Shown piece after piece: positions 1-9,000 of a stretch of 64,000 bases of DNA. A program made the translations under genes and the position numbers. Positions within the stretch are counted from its first letter, which is position 1; each line of letters opens with the position of its first letter. The stretch is from Aggregatilineales bacterium. Its GTDB lineage: Bacteria > Chloroflexota > Anaerolineae > Aggregatilineales > Ch27. The notes beneath the pieces are model-generated. The model ran no database searches. It worked only from the letters and a program-made list of their open reading frames with translations, and was not told the origin of the DNA. The stretch is taken from assembly GCA_029976025.1 (NCBI GenBank), contig JARKNX010000097.1, positions 1 to 64,000 of the forward strand, read 5' to 3'.

Positions 1-269
1 GTGATATCCGCCCGGCGAATGCCGCGCCGCCCGCCCTCATCGGCCTGATCGGTCACCGTGACCTCGGAGATGCCAGCGTACCGCCCGCCCTCCAGCGGAA
101 AGCATTTGAGCGACTGCGCGCCAGTATACGCCCGCCAGCCCTGGCCGCGCGGCAGGGCGTTCCGCCAGACAGCCCGGAGCATGCTGTCGGTCAGGCCATC
201 GGTCGGCGTGGTGAAGGTGTAGCCGGGCCGGCGCGAGTCCAGCACGTATTCCAGCGTGAGTTGCGGCAC
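1..269 (-). CDS. N-terminal fragment, possible GTPase-associated protein (GAP1-like)
   Basis: This is an open frame that starts at a GTG (269-267) two bases after the stop codon of the GTPase gene and runs off the left edge without a stop, giving about 89 codons. The tight coupling implies translation together with the GTPase. The fragment begins with a beta-strand-like stretch (QLTLEYVLDS), then GYTFTTPTDGL and a helix LTDSMLRAVWRNALP. This loosely recalls the N-terminal domain of GTPase-associated protein 1 (GAP1-N), a family reported beside small GTPases in predicted bacterial conflict systems. The resemblance is from memory and is weak. No catalytic motif can be seen in the portion available. 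What is certain is only that a gene continues leftward in the same operon. Confidence 0.6.
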   Translation of the reverse strand, partial: MPQLTLEYVLDSRRPGYTFTTPTDGLTDSMLRAVWRNALPRGQGWRAYTGAQSLKCFPLEGGRYAGISEVTVTDQADEGGRRGIRRADI

Positions 270-271
270 GG

Positions 272-1012
272 TCACCTCTTGGTGATCCGTTTGGGCCTGG
301 GCCGGATGGCGTCGAAGAAGGACTGCATCGCCTCTGAGACTCCCGACCCGTTGATCAGGCTGACGCCGGCGATCTGGTAGCGATACCCCAGCCGCTCCGC
401 CTGGGATTTGAGCCGCCGTATCTCATTGCGATAATCGGTCAGCAGGTCGTCAACGCTCCGCCGGTCTCCCCATAGATCGGACTTGTTGACCAGAATCAGG
501 AGCATCCGCAACTGGCGGCTGGCTTCCGGCTCTTCATCGATCATTTGCAGGGTGAAGTTGAGCGCGTCCTTGTGCTGGTAGGGATGGTTGTGGTCCAGCA
601 TGAAGATGATGCCACGCGGCCTGGCCCCCCGGAAAAGCTCCACCCAGTCGGTTTCCCACATGGCATATTCGCCGCCGACATCCCGCCGGGGGCGCATGCG
701 GATGATCTCGTCGCCGATATGGGCGCCGAACGGGCTGACCGCGTCGCCGCCCGCCGCTGTGGGCTCCGGATCGAAGCCGACCAGATGCGCCGCGTCATGC
801 CTGAGCCACTCCAGCAGGGTGGTCTTGCCCGCCTGGCGGTAGCCGAGCACGATGAAGGGCAGGCCGAAGACGCGCACATAGGCGAAGTCCACCGCCGTGT
901 TGACGGCATTGTTCACGCCGCTGGGAACCAGACTGCCCAGGGCCTCTGTGATAACGGAGAGGATGCGATCCCCGAGGGTTTTCTGAGTCATGACGAACGC
1001 TTTCCAGTACAT
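272..1012 (-). CDS. Small Ras-like (TRAFAC) GTPase
   Basis: The 246-residue protein has a complete set of GTPase motifs. G1 is GYRQAGKT at about 57-64, G3 is DVGGE at about 111-115, G4 is NKSD at about 176-179, and a probable G5 is SLING at about 218-222. The first 50 residues form an extra N-terminal region with amphipathic helices ahead of the P-loop, and there is no transmembrane segment or signal peptide, so it is probably cytosolic. The DxGGE form of G3 occurs in Arf-like and conflict-system GTPases rather than in the translation or ribosome-assembly GTPases. The start ATG at 1012 is preceded by an AAGGG ribosome site lying in the arm of a palindrome. The next gene begins two bases after its stop. 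The substrate (GTP) is sure; the cellular role is not known. Confidence 0.8.
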   Translation of the reverse strand: MYWKAFVMTQKTLGDRILSVITEALGSLVPSGVNNAVNTAVDFAYVRVFGLPFIVLGYRQAGKTTLLEWLRHDAAHLVGFDPEPTAAGGDAVSPFGAHIGDEIIRMRPRRDVGGEYAMWETDWVELFRGARPRGIIFMLDHNHPYQHKDALNFTLQMIDEEPEASRQLRMLLILVNKSDLWGDRRSVDDLLTDYRNEIRRLKSQAERLGYRYQIAGVSLINGSGVSEAMQSFFDAIRPRPKRITKR

Positions 1013-1019
1013 AGTGATA

Positions 1020-1049
1020 CCCTTCCTGTCGTACTGTACGCAGGAAGGG
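1020..1049. repeat. 30-bp near-perfect palindrome upstream of the GTPase gene
   Basis: CCCTTCCTG (1020-1028) is the reverse complement of CAGGAAGGG (1041-1049). Inside it, CGTAC (1030-1034) mirrors GTACG (1036-1040), leaving one unpaired T in each of two places. On the minus strand the 3' arm carries the ribosome-binding site (AGGAAGGG) seven bases before the GTPase start, so the folded RNA would hide it. It could equally be a protein operator. There is no T-run, so it is not a typical terminator. Confidence 0.75.
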
Positions 1050-1099
1050 CGGGCGGGTTGCGGGGGGGTGCTCCCGGCGGGTCGGGAGCGGCGGGCGAA

Positions 1100-2080
1100 T
1101 CAGACGTGGCCGAGGATCGGGTGTGGGCGGTACGGCTCTTCCAGCAGGGCGATCTCGTCCGCCGCGAGTGTAATCTCCAGCGCCGCCACCAGCTCCTCCA
1201 GATGGTGCATCTTGCTGGCACCGATGATGGGGGCGGTGATGTCCGGCTTGTGCAGCATCCAGGCCAGCGCCACCTGGGCCGGCTTGTAGCCAAGCCGCCC
1301 GGCGACTTCCACCAGGCGATCCACGATAGCGAAGTCGTTGGCGTCGTAGTACATCTCGTGGGCGTAGCCGTCGGTGAGGCTGCGCGCCGTCTCGCCGCCT
1401 CTGTCGGCGGTGCGATTGCCCGCCAGGAAGCCGCGCGCCAGCGGGCTCCAGGGGATGATTGCCACGCCCTGATCGCGGCACAGCGGGATCATCTCGCGCT
1501 CTTCTTCGCGGTAGATCAGGTTGTAATGGTTCTGCATGCTGACGAAGCGCGACCAGCCGTGCGCTTCTGCCGTCTGCTGCATCCGGGCGAACTGCCAGGC
1601 GTACATGCTCGATGCGCCGATATAGAGCGCCTTGCCGGCCCGGATGACATTGTTCAAGGCCTCCATGGTCTCCTCGATAGGAGTTTCCGGGTCAAAGCGG
1701 TGAATCTGGTACAGATCAACGTAATCCGTGCCCAGCCGCCGCAGCGAGTTATCGATTGCGTGCCGGATATGCTTGCGGGAGAGGCCGCGATCATTGGGGT
1801 CGTCGCTCATGGCGTTGAAGACTTTGGTGGCGATCACGACCCGATCGCGCCGGGCGTAGTCCCGTAACGCGCGCCCCAGCACTTCCTCGCTGACGCCAAT
1901 GGAATACATATCGGCGGTGTCGAAGAAGTTGATGCCCAGCTCCAGCGCCCGCCGGATGAACGGGCGGCTTTCCGCCTCATTTAGCACCCATTCGCGCCAG
2001 GCGGATGTGCCATAGGTCATCATGCCGAGGCACAGACGCGAGACTTTCAGGCCAGTCTGGCCCAGATTTACGTATTGCAT
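1100..2080 (-). CDS. Aldo/keto reductase
   Basis: A 326-residue NAD(P)H-dependent oxidoreductase of the AKR superfamily, with the usual TIM-barrel length. The catalytic tetrad is visible as Asp54 and Tyr59 (NFFDTADMY), Lys86 (VIATKVF) and His127 (LYQIHRFD). The sequence NLGQTGLKVSRLCLGMMTYG at the N terminus is typical of the general-stress/YghZ-like bacterial AKRs. The start is set at the ATG at 2080 because GAGGAG lies seven bases upstream; a TTG at 2098 in the same frame has no ribosome site. It follows the homocysteine methyltransferase gene on the same strand, 111 bases downstream of its stop, and may have its own promoter. The natural substrate cannot be told from sequence. Confidence 0.92.
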   Translation of the reverse strand: MQYVNLGQTGLKVSRLCLGMMTYGTSAWREWVLNEAESRPFIRRALELGINFFDTADMYSIGVSEEVLGRALRDYARRDRVVIATKVFNAMSDDPNDRGLSRKHIRHAIDNSLRRLGTDYVDLYQIHRFDPETPIEETMEALNNVIRAGKALYIGASSMYAWQFARMQQTAEAHGWSRFVSMQNHYNLIYREEEREMIPLCRDQGVAIIPWSPLARGFLAGNRTADRGGETARSLTDGYAHEMYYDANDFAIVDRLVEVAGRLGYKPAQVALAWMLHKPDITAPIIGASKMHHLEELVAALEITLAADEIALLEEPYRPHPILGHV

Positions 2081-2191
2081 CGGTCGCTCCTCGCTCAATG
2101 AATCGGCTCCCGGTAATCATACGCCGGGAGCCGCGAATCTTCAAAGGCGGGCAGCAGACAGCCGGGGGCTGTTCGCCGTTTTTGTCCGCGC

Positions 2192-4069
2192 TCAGCGGGA
2201 TGGCGCGGAGAAGCCCAGCACGTCAATCACTTCGGCGGCCAGCTCGTAGTGGCCGAGGGCGGGGATGACATAGGCGCCCTGCACCTGATCCCTGATCTGT
2301 ATCAGCAGTTCCCGGGCGATGCGGACGCCTTCAGCGGGGGCGTCGGCCGCCCCTTCGATGCGAGCCATGATGTGCGGCGGGATGCTGATGCCCGGGATCT
2401 CGTTGTGCAGGAACTGGGCGTGACGGGCGCTGTACAGCGGCATCACGCCGAGCAGCACCGGCAGCCGGAACTCCTCGCCCGTGACCTCGCGATAGCGCCG
2501 CTGGAAGACGCCGATCTGCTCCGGCTGGAAGAGCGGCTGACCGAGCGCGAAGTCAGCGCCCGCCTCAATCTTGCGCCGGGTGACCTTGATCTCGTGGTCG
2601 AGGTCCGGGGCGCCCAGATTGACGGCGCAGCCGACGGTGAAGCTGGTGGGCTGGCCGATAGAGTTGCCGGCCTGGTCAGCGCCCCGGTTCATCTGCGCTG
2701 TGATCAGCCTGATCAGGCCGGAAGGCGTCACATCGTAGTTGTCCATCGCTTCCGGATAATCGCCGACATGGGTCGGATCGCCCATGACGACGAACAAATT
2801 ACGCAGGCCGAGCGCGTGGGCGGCCAGCAGATCGCCCTGGATGCGCAGCAGGTTGCGCCCCCGGGTGGGGAAGTGCAGCACTGTCTCGATGCCCAGCCGG
2901 GTGTGCAGGAAGTGACAGACAGCCCACGGACTCATGCGCATCCGGGCCGTCGGGCTGTCGGCGACATCGACCAGATCGGCCCCGGCGTCCCGCAGGAGCT
3001 GGGCAGCGGCCAGCAGCCTCTGGGGGGCATAACTGCGCGGGGGGTGCATCTCCACCGTCACGACAAACTGGCCGGCGGCCAGCTTGCGCGATAGCTCGGT
3101 GGGGTGTTCCGGCTGGTCAGCCAGTTCTTCGCCAGCAGGCTCAAAGACCTGGATGACCGGGGGCGGGACGGCGGTGTCATCCAGCGCCCGGCGCATGGCG
3201 GCGATGTGTTCGGGGCGGGTGCCGCAGCAGCCGCCGACCACTGAAGCCCCTATCGCGCGGAAGATTCGGGCGTATTCGCCAAAATACTCCGGCGTGGCCG
3301 GGTACATCATCCGTCCGCCGACCGCCTGGGGGAACCCGGCGTTGGGAATCGCGGCGCAGCGCGCCCCCGGCACCGCGTGGCGCATCATCTGCAACAGGCG
3401 CGAGATTTGCGACGGGCCGCCGCCGCAGTTAACGCCGATCACATCTGCGCCGGCGTGGTGCAGATCGCGGGCCACCCGGCCCGGCAGATCGCCCAGCAGG
3501 GTGCGGTCATCTTCGGCGAAGGTCGTGCTGGCGATGACGGGCAGGTCCGGCGCGGCTTCTTTCGCCGCAGCCAGCGCCTCCAGGATTTCCTCCCGATCGC
3601 TGAAGGTCTCCAGCAGGATGGCATCGACGCCTGCGCCAGCCAGCGCGGCGATCTGTTCACGGAAGGCGGCGCGCGCCTCTTCCTTGCTGACCCGGCCATA
3701 GGGTTTGAGCCGGACGCCCAGCGGCCCTACCGAGCCGAGGATGTAGACTGCCTCCCGAAAGGTGGCCCGGATCACGCGCTGAAGGAGGTCCACCCCGGCC
3801 CGGTTGATGGCTTCCACCTGGTCTTCCAGGCCGTGTTTCGCCAGCTTGTAGCGATTGGCCCCGAAGGTATTGGTCTTGATCAGGTCGGCTCCGGCCTGGA
3901 TGAAGCTGCTGTGGATGCGGGCGATAAGCTCGGGCTGGGCGAGGTTGAGCGCGTCGAAGCAGGCATCGATCGGGATGCCGTGCTGGTGCAGGGTCGTGCC
4001 CATCGCGCCGTCCGTCAACAACGGCCTGTCTCCGCTGGCAAGGCGTTCGGTAAGCAATTGTGTGCTCAT
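2192..4069 (-). CDS. yitJ: Homocysteine S-methyltransferase / methylenetetrahydrofolate reductase fusion (YitJ-type)
   Basis: A 625-residue bifunctional protein. Residues 1 to about 295 are a homocysteine S-methyltransferase barrel with DGAMGT at 20-25 and the zinc ligands Cys215 (GVNCGG) and Cys281/Cys282 (GGCCGTRPEH). Residues of about 330-620 are an FAD-dependent MTHFR (MetF) barrel. The second domain reduces 5,10-methylene-THF to 5-methyl-THF, which is the methyl donor for the separate MetH at 6072-9638; the first domain can move a methyl group to homocysteine. No cobalamin domain is present. It lies 81 bases downstream of cysE on the same strand and the ATG has an AGGA site. The architecture matches YitJ-type proteins of Firmicutes and Chloroflexota. 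Confidence 0.93.
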   Translation of the reverse strand: MSTQLLTERLASGDRPLLTDGAMGTTLHQHGIPIDACFDALNLAQPELIARIHSSFIQAGADLIKTNTFGANRYKLAKHGLEDQVEAINRAGVDLLQRVIRATFREAVYILGSVGPLGVRLKPYGRVSKEEARAAFREQIAALAGAGVDAILLETFSDREEILEALAAAKEAAPDLPVIASTTFAEDDRTLLGDLPGRVARDLHHAGADVIGVNCGGGPSQISRLLQMMRHAVPGARCAAIPNAGFPQAVGGRMMYPATPEYFGEYARIFRAIGASVVGGCCGTRPEHIAAMRRALDDTAVPPPVIQVFEPAGEELADQPEHPTELSRKLAAGQFVVTVEMHPPRSYAPQRLLAAAQLLRDAGADLVDVADSPTARMRMSPWAVCHFLHTRLGIETVLHFPTRGRNLLRIQGDLLAAHALGLRNLFVVMGDPTHVGDYPEAMDNYDVTPSGLIRLITAQMNRGADQAGNSIGQPTSFTVGCAVNLGAPDLDHEIKVTRRKIEAGADFALGQPLFQPEQIGVFQRRYREVTGEEFRLPVLLGVMPLYSARHAQFLHNEIPGISIPPHIMARIEGAADAPAEGVRIARELLIQIRDQVQGAYVIPALGHYELAAEVIDVLGFSAPSR

Positions 4070-4150
4070 CAGTTCCTGCGTTTCCTTCCTGTGGAGGCTG
4101 TTTCGTCGCTATTGTCGATCCAGAGGCGGCTGCTGTGCAAGGCCCGGCTG

Positions 4151-4834
4151 TCAGATAGTGTAATCCGGGTCCTGCTGGGCCAGGCGCGGGGTCCCGTTGC
4201 TGCTGCGGACTACGCACTCAATGGCGTCCAGGCGGTCCAGCACGCGGTCGAGTCGCTCCGACACAATATCCGGCAGCAGATCGTGGCGCAGGTTCGGACG
4301 GTGATCCTCCTCTGGCCTGTCCTGGCGCTCAACAGGCTTGCCCGGCACGCCGACCACGATCATACCCGGCCCGACATCTTTCACTACGACGGCGTTCGCG
4401 CCGACCCGCGTATCCTTGCCCACAATAATCGCTCCCAGTACTTTGGCGCCGGCTCCGACAACGACGCCGTCTTCCAGAGTAGGATGGCGCTTGCCGTGAC
4501 TCAGGCTGACGCCGCCCAGTGTCACGCCGTGGTACAGCGTGACATCCGCGCCCACTTCGGCGGTTTCGCCAATGACGACGCCCATGCCGTGATCGATGAA
4601 GAAGCGCGGGCCGATGCGGGCGCCGGGGTGAATCTCGACGCCGGTCAGCCAGCGCGCGAACTGCGACAGCAGGCGGGCCAGCAGCTTGAAGTCAGCCAGC
4701 CACAGCCGATGTGCGACCCGATACAGCCACAGCGCGTGCAGGCCGGGGTAGCACAGCACGATCTCCAGGCCGGTGCGGGCCGCCGGGTCGCGCTCCTGAA
4801 TGGTCCTGACATCTTCGCGCAGGGTGCCGAGCAT
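4151..4834 (-). CDS. cysE: Serine O-acetyltransferase
   Basis: This 227-residue enzyme transfers acetyl from acetyl-CoA to L-serine, giving O-acetylserine, the substrate of the cysteine synthase encoded just upstream. An N-terminal helical region is followed by a left-handed beta-helix of hexapeptide repeats. The conserved [20 protein letters not shown] segment near residue 80 carries the catalytic Asp-His, and the next turns carry the LYHGVTLGG signature. The length matches the short EpsC/CysE form. The start ATG at 4834 has GGAGG seven bases upstream and lies 13 bases after the cysK stop, so cysK and cysE are co-transcribed. A tail of about 50 residues after the helix ([13 protein letters not shown] onward) ends in DYTI, resembling the C-terminal Ile that CysE inserts into the CysK active site in cysteine synthase complexes. 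Confidence 0.95.
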   Translation of the reverse strand: MLGTLREDVRTIQERDPAARTGLEIVLCYPGLHALWLYRVAHRLWLADFKLLARLLSQFARWLTGVEIHPGARIGPRFFIDHGMGVVIGETAEVGADVTLYHGVTLGGVSLSHGKRHPTLEDGVVVGAGAKVLGAIIVGKDTRVGANAVVVKDVGPGMIVVGVPGKPVERQDRPEEDHRPNLRHDLLPDIVSERLDRVLDRLDAIECVVRSSNGTPRLAQQDPDYTI

Positions 4835-4847
4835 GAGACTGCCTCCT

Positions 4848-5780
4848 CTATTCCTCCAGATCGGCGTAGAGCGCGGTGGAGAGATAGCGCTCGCCGAAGG
4901 AAGGGATCACAACCACGATCAGTTTGCCGGCATTTTCCGGCCGGCGGGCCACTTGCAGCGCCGCCCAGACCGCCGCCCCGGAGGAGATGCCAACCAGCAG
5001 ACCTTCTTCGCGCGCCATGCGCCGGGCAGTAGCGAAGGCGTCTTCGTTCCTGACGGTGACGATTTCGTCGTAAATGGCCGTATTGAGGACTTCCGGCACA
5101 AACCCCGCGCCGAGGCCCTGAATCGCGTGGGGGCCTTTTTGCCCGCCGGAGAGCACCGGGGAAGCCGCTGGCTCCACCGCCACGATGCGCAGGGAGGGCT
5201 TGCGCGGACGGAGCACTTCGCCCACGCCCGTGATTGTCCCGCCGGTCCCGATGCCGCAGACGAAAATATCGATCTTGCCGTCGGTATCGTTCCAGATTTC
5301 TTCGGCGGTAGTGCGGCGGTGAACCTCCGGATTGGCCGGGTTTTGAAACTGCTGGGGGATCCAGCCGCCAGGAGTTTCCGCAGCGATCTGCCGGGCGCGG
5401 GCAATCGCCCCGGCCATGCCTTCAGCCGCCGGCGTCAGGATCAGCTCAGCGCCGAACGCGCGCAGGATTTTGCGGCGCTCCTTGCTCATGGAGTCGGGCA
5501 TGGTGAGGATCAGGCGGTAGCCGCGCTGAGCGCACACCATAGCCAGCGCGATTCCGGTATTGCCGCTGGTCGGCTCTACAACGACCGTGCCAGGCCCGAT
5601 CAGGCCGGCGTTCTCAGCGGCCTCGATCATGGAGACGCCGATGCGGTCCTTGACGCTGTGGGCGGGGTTGAAGTACTCCAGCTTGGCGACGACGGTGGCC
5701 GCCGCGCCATCCGTGACGCGGTTCAGACGGACGAGGGGGGTGTTGCCGATCAGTTGGGTGACATTATCGGCGATGCGCAT
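4848..5780 (-). CDS. cysK: Cysteine synthase A (O-acetylserine sulfhydrylase)
   Basis: A 310-residue PLP enzyme that makes cysteine from O-acetylserine and sulfide. It has the PLP lysine Lys44 (NPAHSVKDR), the substrate-binding loop TSGNTG at 71-76, and the glycine-rich phosphate loop [10 protein letters not shown] near residue 175. The start is the ATG at 5780, which has AAGGAG seven bases before it and gives the standard [17 protein letters not shown] beginning; the open frame extends 36 codons further but that part is leader. It is the first gene of the cysK-cysE(-yitJ) unit. Its 230-base leader holds a cysteine-codon peptide and a terminator, which points to control by Cys-tRNA supply. 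Confidence 0.97.
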   Translation of the reverse strand: MRIADNVTQLIGNTPLVRLNRVTDGAAATVVAKLEYFNPAHSVKDRIGVSMIEAAENAGLIGPGTVVVEPTSGNTGIALAMVCAQRGYRLILTMPDSMSKERRKILRAFGAELILTPAAEGMAGAIARARQIAAETPGGWIPQQFQNPANPEVHRRTTAEEIWNDTDGKIDIFVCGIGTGGTITGVGEVLRPRKPSLRIVAVEPAASPVLSGGQKGPHAIQGLGAGFVPEVLNTAIYDEIVTVRNEDAFATARRMAREEGLLVGISSGAAVWAALQVARRPENAGKLIVVVIPSFGERYLSTALYADLEE

Positions 5781-5827
5781 CAGAAGCTCCTTATGAGACA
5801 GGCGCCGGTCAGGAAGGCCGGACATAT

Positions 5828-5864
5828 GTAAAATGAAACGAGCTACCCCTCTGTGGAGTAGCTC
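5828..5864 (-). terminator. Attenuator terminator in the cysK leader
   Basis: On the minus strand GAGCTACTCC pairs with GGGGTAGCTC (10 bp, one G-U pair) around the loop ACAGA, followed by GTTTCATTTT. It lies between the Cys leader peptide and cysK, so it would end transcription early. The loop-proximal CCACAG is complementary to CTGTGG at 5914-5919, at the end of the leader peptide reading frame, which offers an alternative pairing that would break the terminator. Confidence 0.8.
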
Positions 5865-5908
5865 GCTGTTAACCAGGCTCAAGCCCAAAAGACGCTATGA
5901 ACGAGGCA

Positions 5909-5983
5909 TCACACCACAGGTGGACGCGGAGACGCTCCCTGGCGACACATACAGATGCAGTTCACGGCGCGATACGTTGTCAT
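5909..5983 (-). CDS. Cysteine-codon leader peptide upstream of cysK
   Basis: A 24-codon reading frame in the cysK leader, ATG at 5983 and TGA at 5911-5909. It starts MTTYRAVN and continues with CICMC, three Cys codons in five (TGC, TGT, TGT at 5959-5945), then ends in a Pro-rich tail. The start lies about 27 bases after the predicted transcription start and only a weak, distant AAGGA precedes it. Cys codons are rare in random high-GC frames, and the position between a promoter and a terminator ahead of a cysteine-synthesis gene is that expected of an attenuation leader: slow translation at low Cys-tRNA would favour the antiterminated form. Poly-Cys upstream ORFs with this role are known in mycobacteria. 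Confidence 0.7.
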   Translation of the reverse strand: MTTYRAVNCICMCRQGASPRPPVV

Positions 5984-6015
5984 TGCTGCTCGCTCAATCC
6001 TTGCTACTGCTCTCT

Positions 6016-6043
6016 ACTATACCCCGGTTTGTCGCGCTGTCCA
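6016..6043 (-). promoter_or_regulatory. Promoter of the cysK leader
   Basis: TGGACA (6043-6038) and TATAGT (6021-6016) are separated by 16 bases on the minus strand. They lie just after the metH stop codon and upstream of the Cys leader peptide; the predicted start of transcription is near 6010. Confidence 0.6.
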
Positions 6044-6071
6044 CAATTTTGGCGACATTCTCATGACGGAC

Positions 6072-9000
6072 TTATCCGGCGCTGCCCAGAATCTCCTGCG
6101 CACGGTCGCCTTCTACCGCGTAGTATTTGGCCTCCGGATGGTGGACGACAATGGCGGCGGTGCTTTGCTCCGGGACGAGCTGGAAGGCGGCGGTCAGCGC
6201 CATACCCAGCTCCGAACGGACGGCGGGCAGCAGGTCGAAGACGGCGGCATGGTCAGCCAGGTCCGGGCAGGCGGGGTAGCCCCAACTGTAGCGGCGGCCC
6301 TGTTCCGGCTCCAGACCCAGCTCGCGACGGATATGGGCATGGACGGCGTTGGCGGTTGCCTCAGCGGTCTGGACGGCCAGGCCGTGGAAGAAGTAGGCTT
6401 CGCTGTACTCGTCCGCGCTCTGGAAGCGCTCAAATTCCGCCGTCGCGGCCTCGCCAACTGTGACAACCTGCAGGGCGGCCACATCGATCAGGCCGCTTTC
6501 CACCGGGGCGAAGTAATCGCTGATGCACAGAAATTCGCCCTTCTGCTGGCGCGGAAAGTGAAAGCGGAATACCTCCGTGCGCTCGCTGACCGGGCCGGAC
6601 TGGCCGGCGGCAAATGCCCGGTGATCCCAGATCACCAGATCGTCGCCGTCGCGGTTGGCGGGGAAGTAGCCGTAGACGGCCCGCGGCCGGAGCGTGTCGC
6701 GCTGCCGGGCGTCCTTCTGCATCCGGGCCAGCCGGGCATCGAACTCCGCCTCCAGCCGCTCCCATTCTTCACCGTGCGCGTTCTTGGCGCCCCACGACAG
6801 GCGGTACAGCTCCGGGCGGTGGAGGTGCGGGAATACGGCCTCCAGCGGCATGGCGCGGATGGTGCGCGGCCCCCAGAAGGGAGGCGTCGGGATGCGCGCG
6901 GCTGGCTCGATGCGGCTGTTGCGGCGGGCAGGGGCGCGCTCCGGGCGGCCGGGTTTGCCAACCTCTTCATAAGCCTCGTCCATGGTGCGCTCCAGCAGGT
7001 CAGCCCGCCGCGCCGGGTCGATCAGGGCGTCCATCACGGCCAGCCCTTCGAAGGCGTCCTTGCAATAGAACACACCGGGCGAGTACGGCTCCTCCGCCCC
7101 GTCGAGGAACAGGACGCGCCGCCCGAACTTGCGATTGATGGCCGCCCCGCCGATCAGGACCGGGAAGTTCAGGCCGCGCCGTCCAAGCTCGCCCACAATC
7201 AAGGGCATCTGCCTGGATGTGCTGACCAGCAAGGCGCTAAGGCCGATGGCATCGGCGTTATGCTCAACCGCCGCCTCGATGATGGTATTGGCCGGGACCT
7301 GCTTGCCCAGATCGTGGACGGTGTAACCGTTGTTAGACAGGATGGTCTTGACCAGATTCTTGCCGATATCGTGCACATCGCCGTAAACCGTCGCCAGCAC
7401 GACCGTCCCCTTCATCGCGCCGTCAACCTTCTCCATGAAGCCTTCCAGATAGGCGACGGCCTTCTTCATCACTTCGGCGCTTTGCAGCACAAAGGGCAGG
7501 ATCAACTCGCCCGCGCCGAACTTGTCGCCGACCTCTTTCATTGCCGGCAGCAGCACATTGTTGAGCACGCCAACGGCATCCTGCCGCTGCAGACAGTCGT
7601 CGATCAGAGCTTCCACCCGTTCTTTTTTGCGGTGCACGATCTGCCAGTGGAGGAGTTCTTCCGCTGTCATGTCACCGGTTGGATCGACGGTCTCCTGCCG
7701 GGTAGCTTCTACATCGTGCTGCTCAAAATACTGGATGAAGCGGGGCAGGGCGTCGGCATCGCGGTTGAAGATCAGGTCTTCGGCCAGGCGGCGCTGCTCC
7801 TCCGGAATTTCGGCGTAGGGCGTGATATGAGCCGGGTTGACGATAGCCATGTCCAGCCCGGCCCCCACGGCGTGATAGAGAAAGACGCTGTTGAGCACGC
7901 CGCGCGCGGTCGGACTGACGCCAAAGCTGACATTGCTGACGCCGAGGGCGGTATACACGCCGGGCAGATTCTCCTTGATCAGCCGGATAGCAGCCAGCGT
8001 CTCCAGCGCATCCTGGCGCAGCTCCGGCTGCCCGGTGGTCAGAGGGAAGGTCAGCGTGTCGAAGATCAGGTCCTCCGGCTCCAGGCCGTACTCCGTCGTG
8101 GCGATGCGGGTGATGCGCTCGGCGATCTCGAACTTGCGCTCGCGATCGTGGGCCATGCCGCGCTCGTCAATCGTCATGGAAAGGACGGCGGCGCCATATT
8201 TTTCGGCCAGCGGGAACACCCGATCCAGACGCTCCCGGCCATTCTCCAGATTATTGCCGTTGATGACGGCGCGGCCCGGGTACAGGGCGAGGGCCGCTTC
8301 GGCCACGTCTGCCTCGGTCGTGTCAATGATCAGCGGCACATCCACCGCCAGAGCCAGCTTCTTCACCAGCGTCGCCATCTGCGCCTTCTCATCGTCGCGC
8401 TCGGTCAGGGCCACGCATACATCGAGCATGTGCGCGCCGCTCTCGACCTGCTCAACCGCGATCTGGACGATGCTGTCGTAATCGTCTTCCAGCAGCAGGC
8501 GCTTGATCTTGCGGCTGCCCTGGCTGTTGATGCGCTCTCCGATCAGGGTAGGGCCGGGGTCTTGCAGGAAGGTCATGGCCTTCATGTTGCTGGAGGCCGC
8601 CGGGAGATGTTCAGGCTGGCGGGGGAGGGGTGTCCGGCGCGGCTGGCCGGCTGCGGTCGCTTCCGCCAGGTGGCCGTGCACGCGCTCATACAGGAAGGCG
8701 ATATGCTCCGGGCGGGTGCCGCAGCAGCCGCCGACGGCGCTGACTCCCCAGTCCGCAAATTCGGCGACCATCTGGCTGAACGGCTCCGGCTCCATGGGGT
8801 AGACCGCTTCACCGTCAATATTAATCGGCAGGCCAGCGTTGGGCAGCACGCTGATCGGCAGGGTGCTGTGTTCCACCAGGTAGCGGATGGGCTGGCGCAT
8901 GTGCTCCGGGCCGGTGGAGCAGTTGAGGCCGATCACGTCGATCGGCAGGGCTTCCAGCGTGGTCAGGGCGCTGTCGATAGCTGTGCCGAAGAGCATCCGG

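Noticed and set aside
5781-5888. N-terminal extension of cysK by 36 residues
   Set aside because: It would overlap the leader terminator, and AAGGAG stands at the right distance from the ATG at 5780, which gives the standard family start.
5781-6010. T-box riboswitch in the cysK leader
   Set aside because: A TGC triplet and a terminator are present, but the conserved T-box sequence (AGGGTGGNACCGCG) and the stem I motifs are not; the TGC lies in the Cys leader frame, which explains it better.
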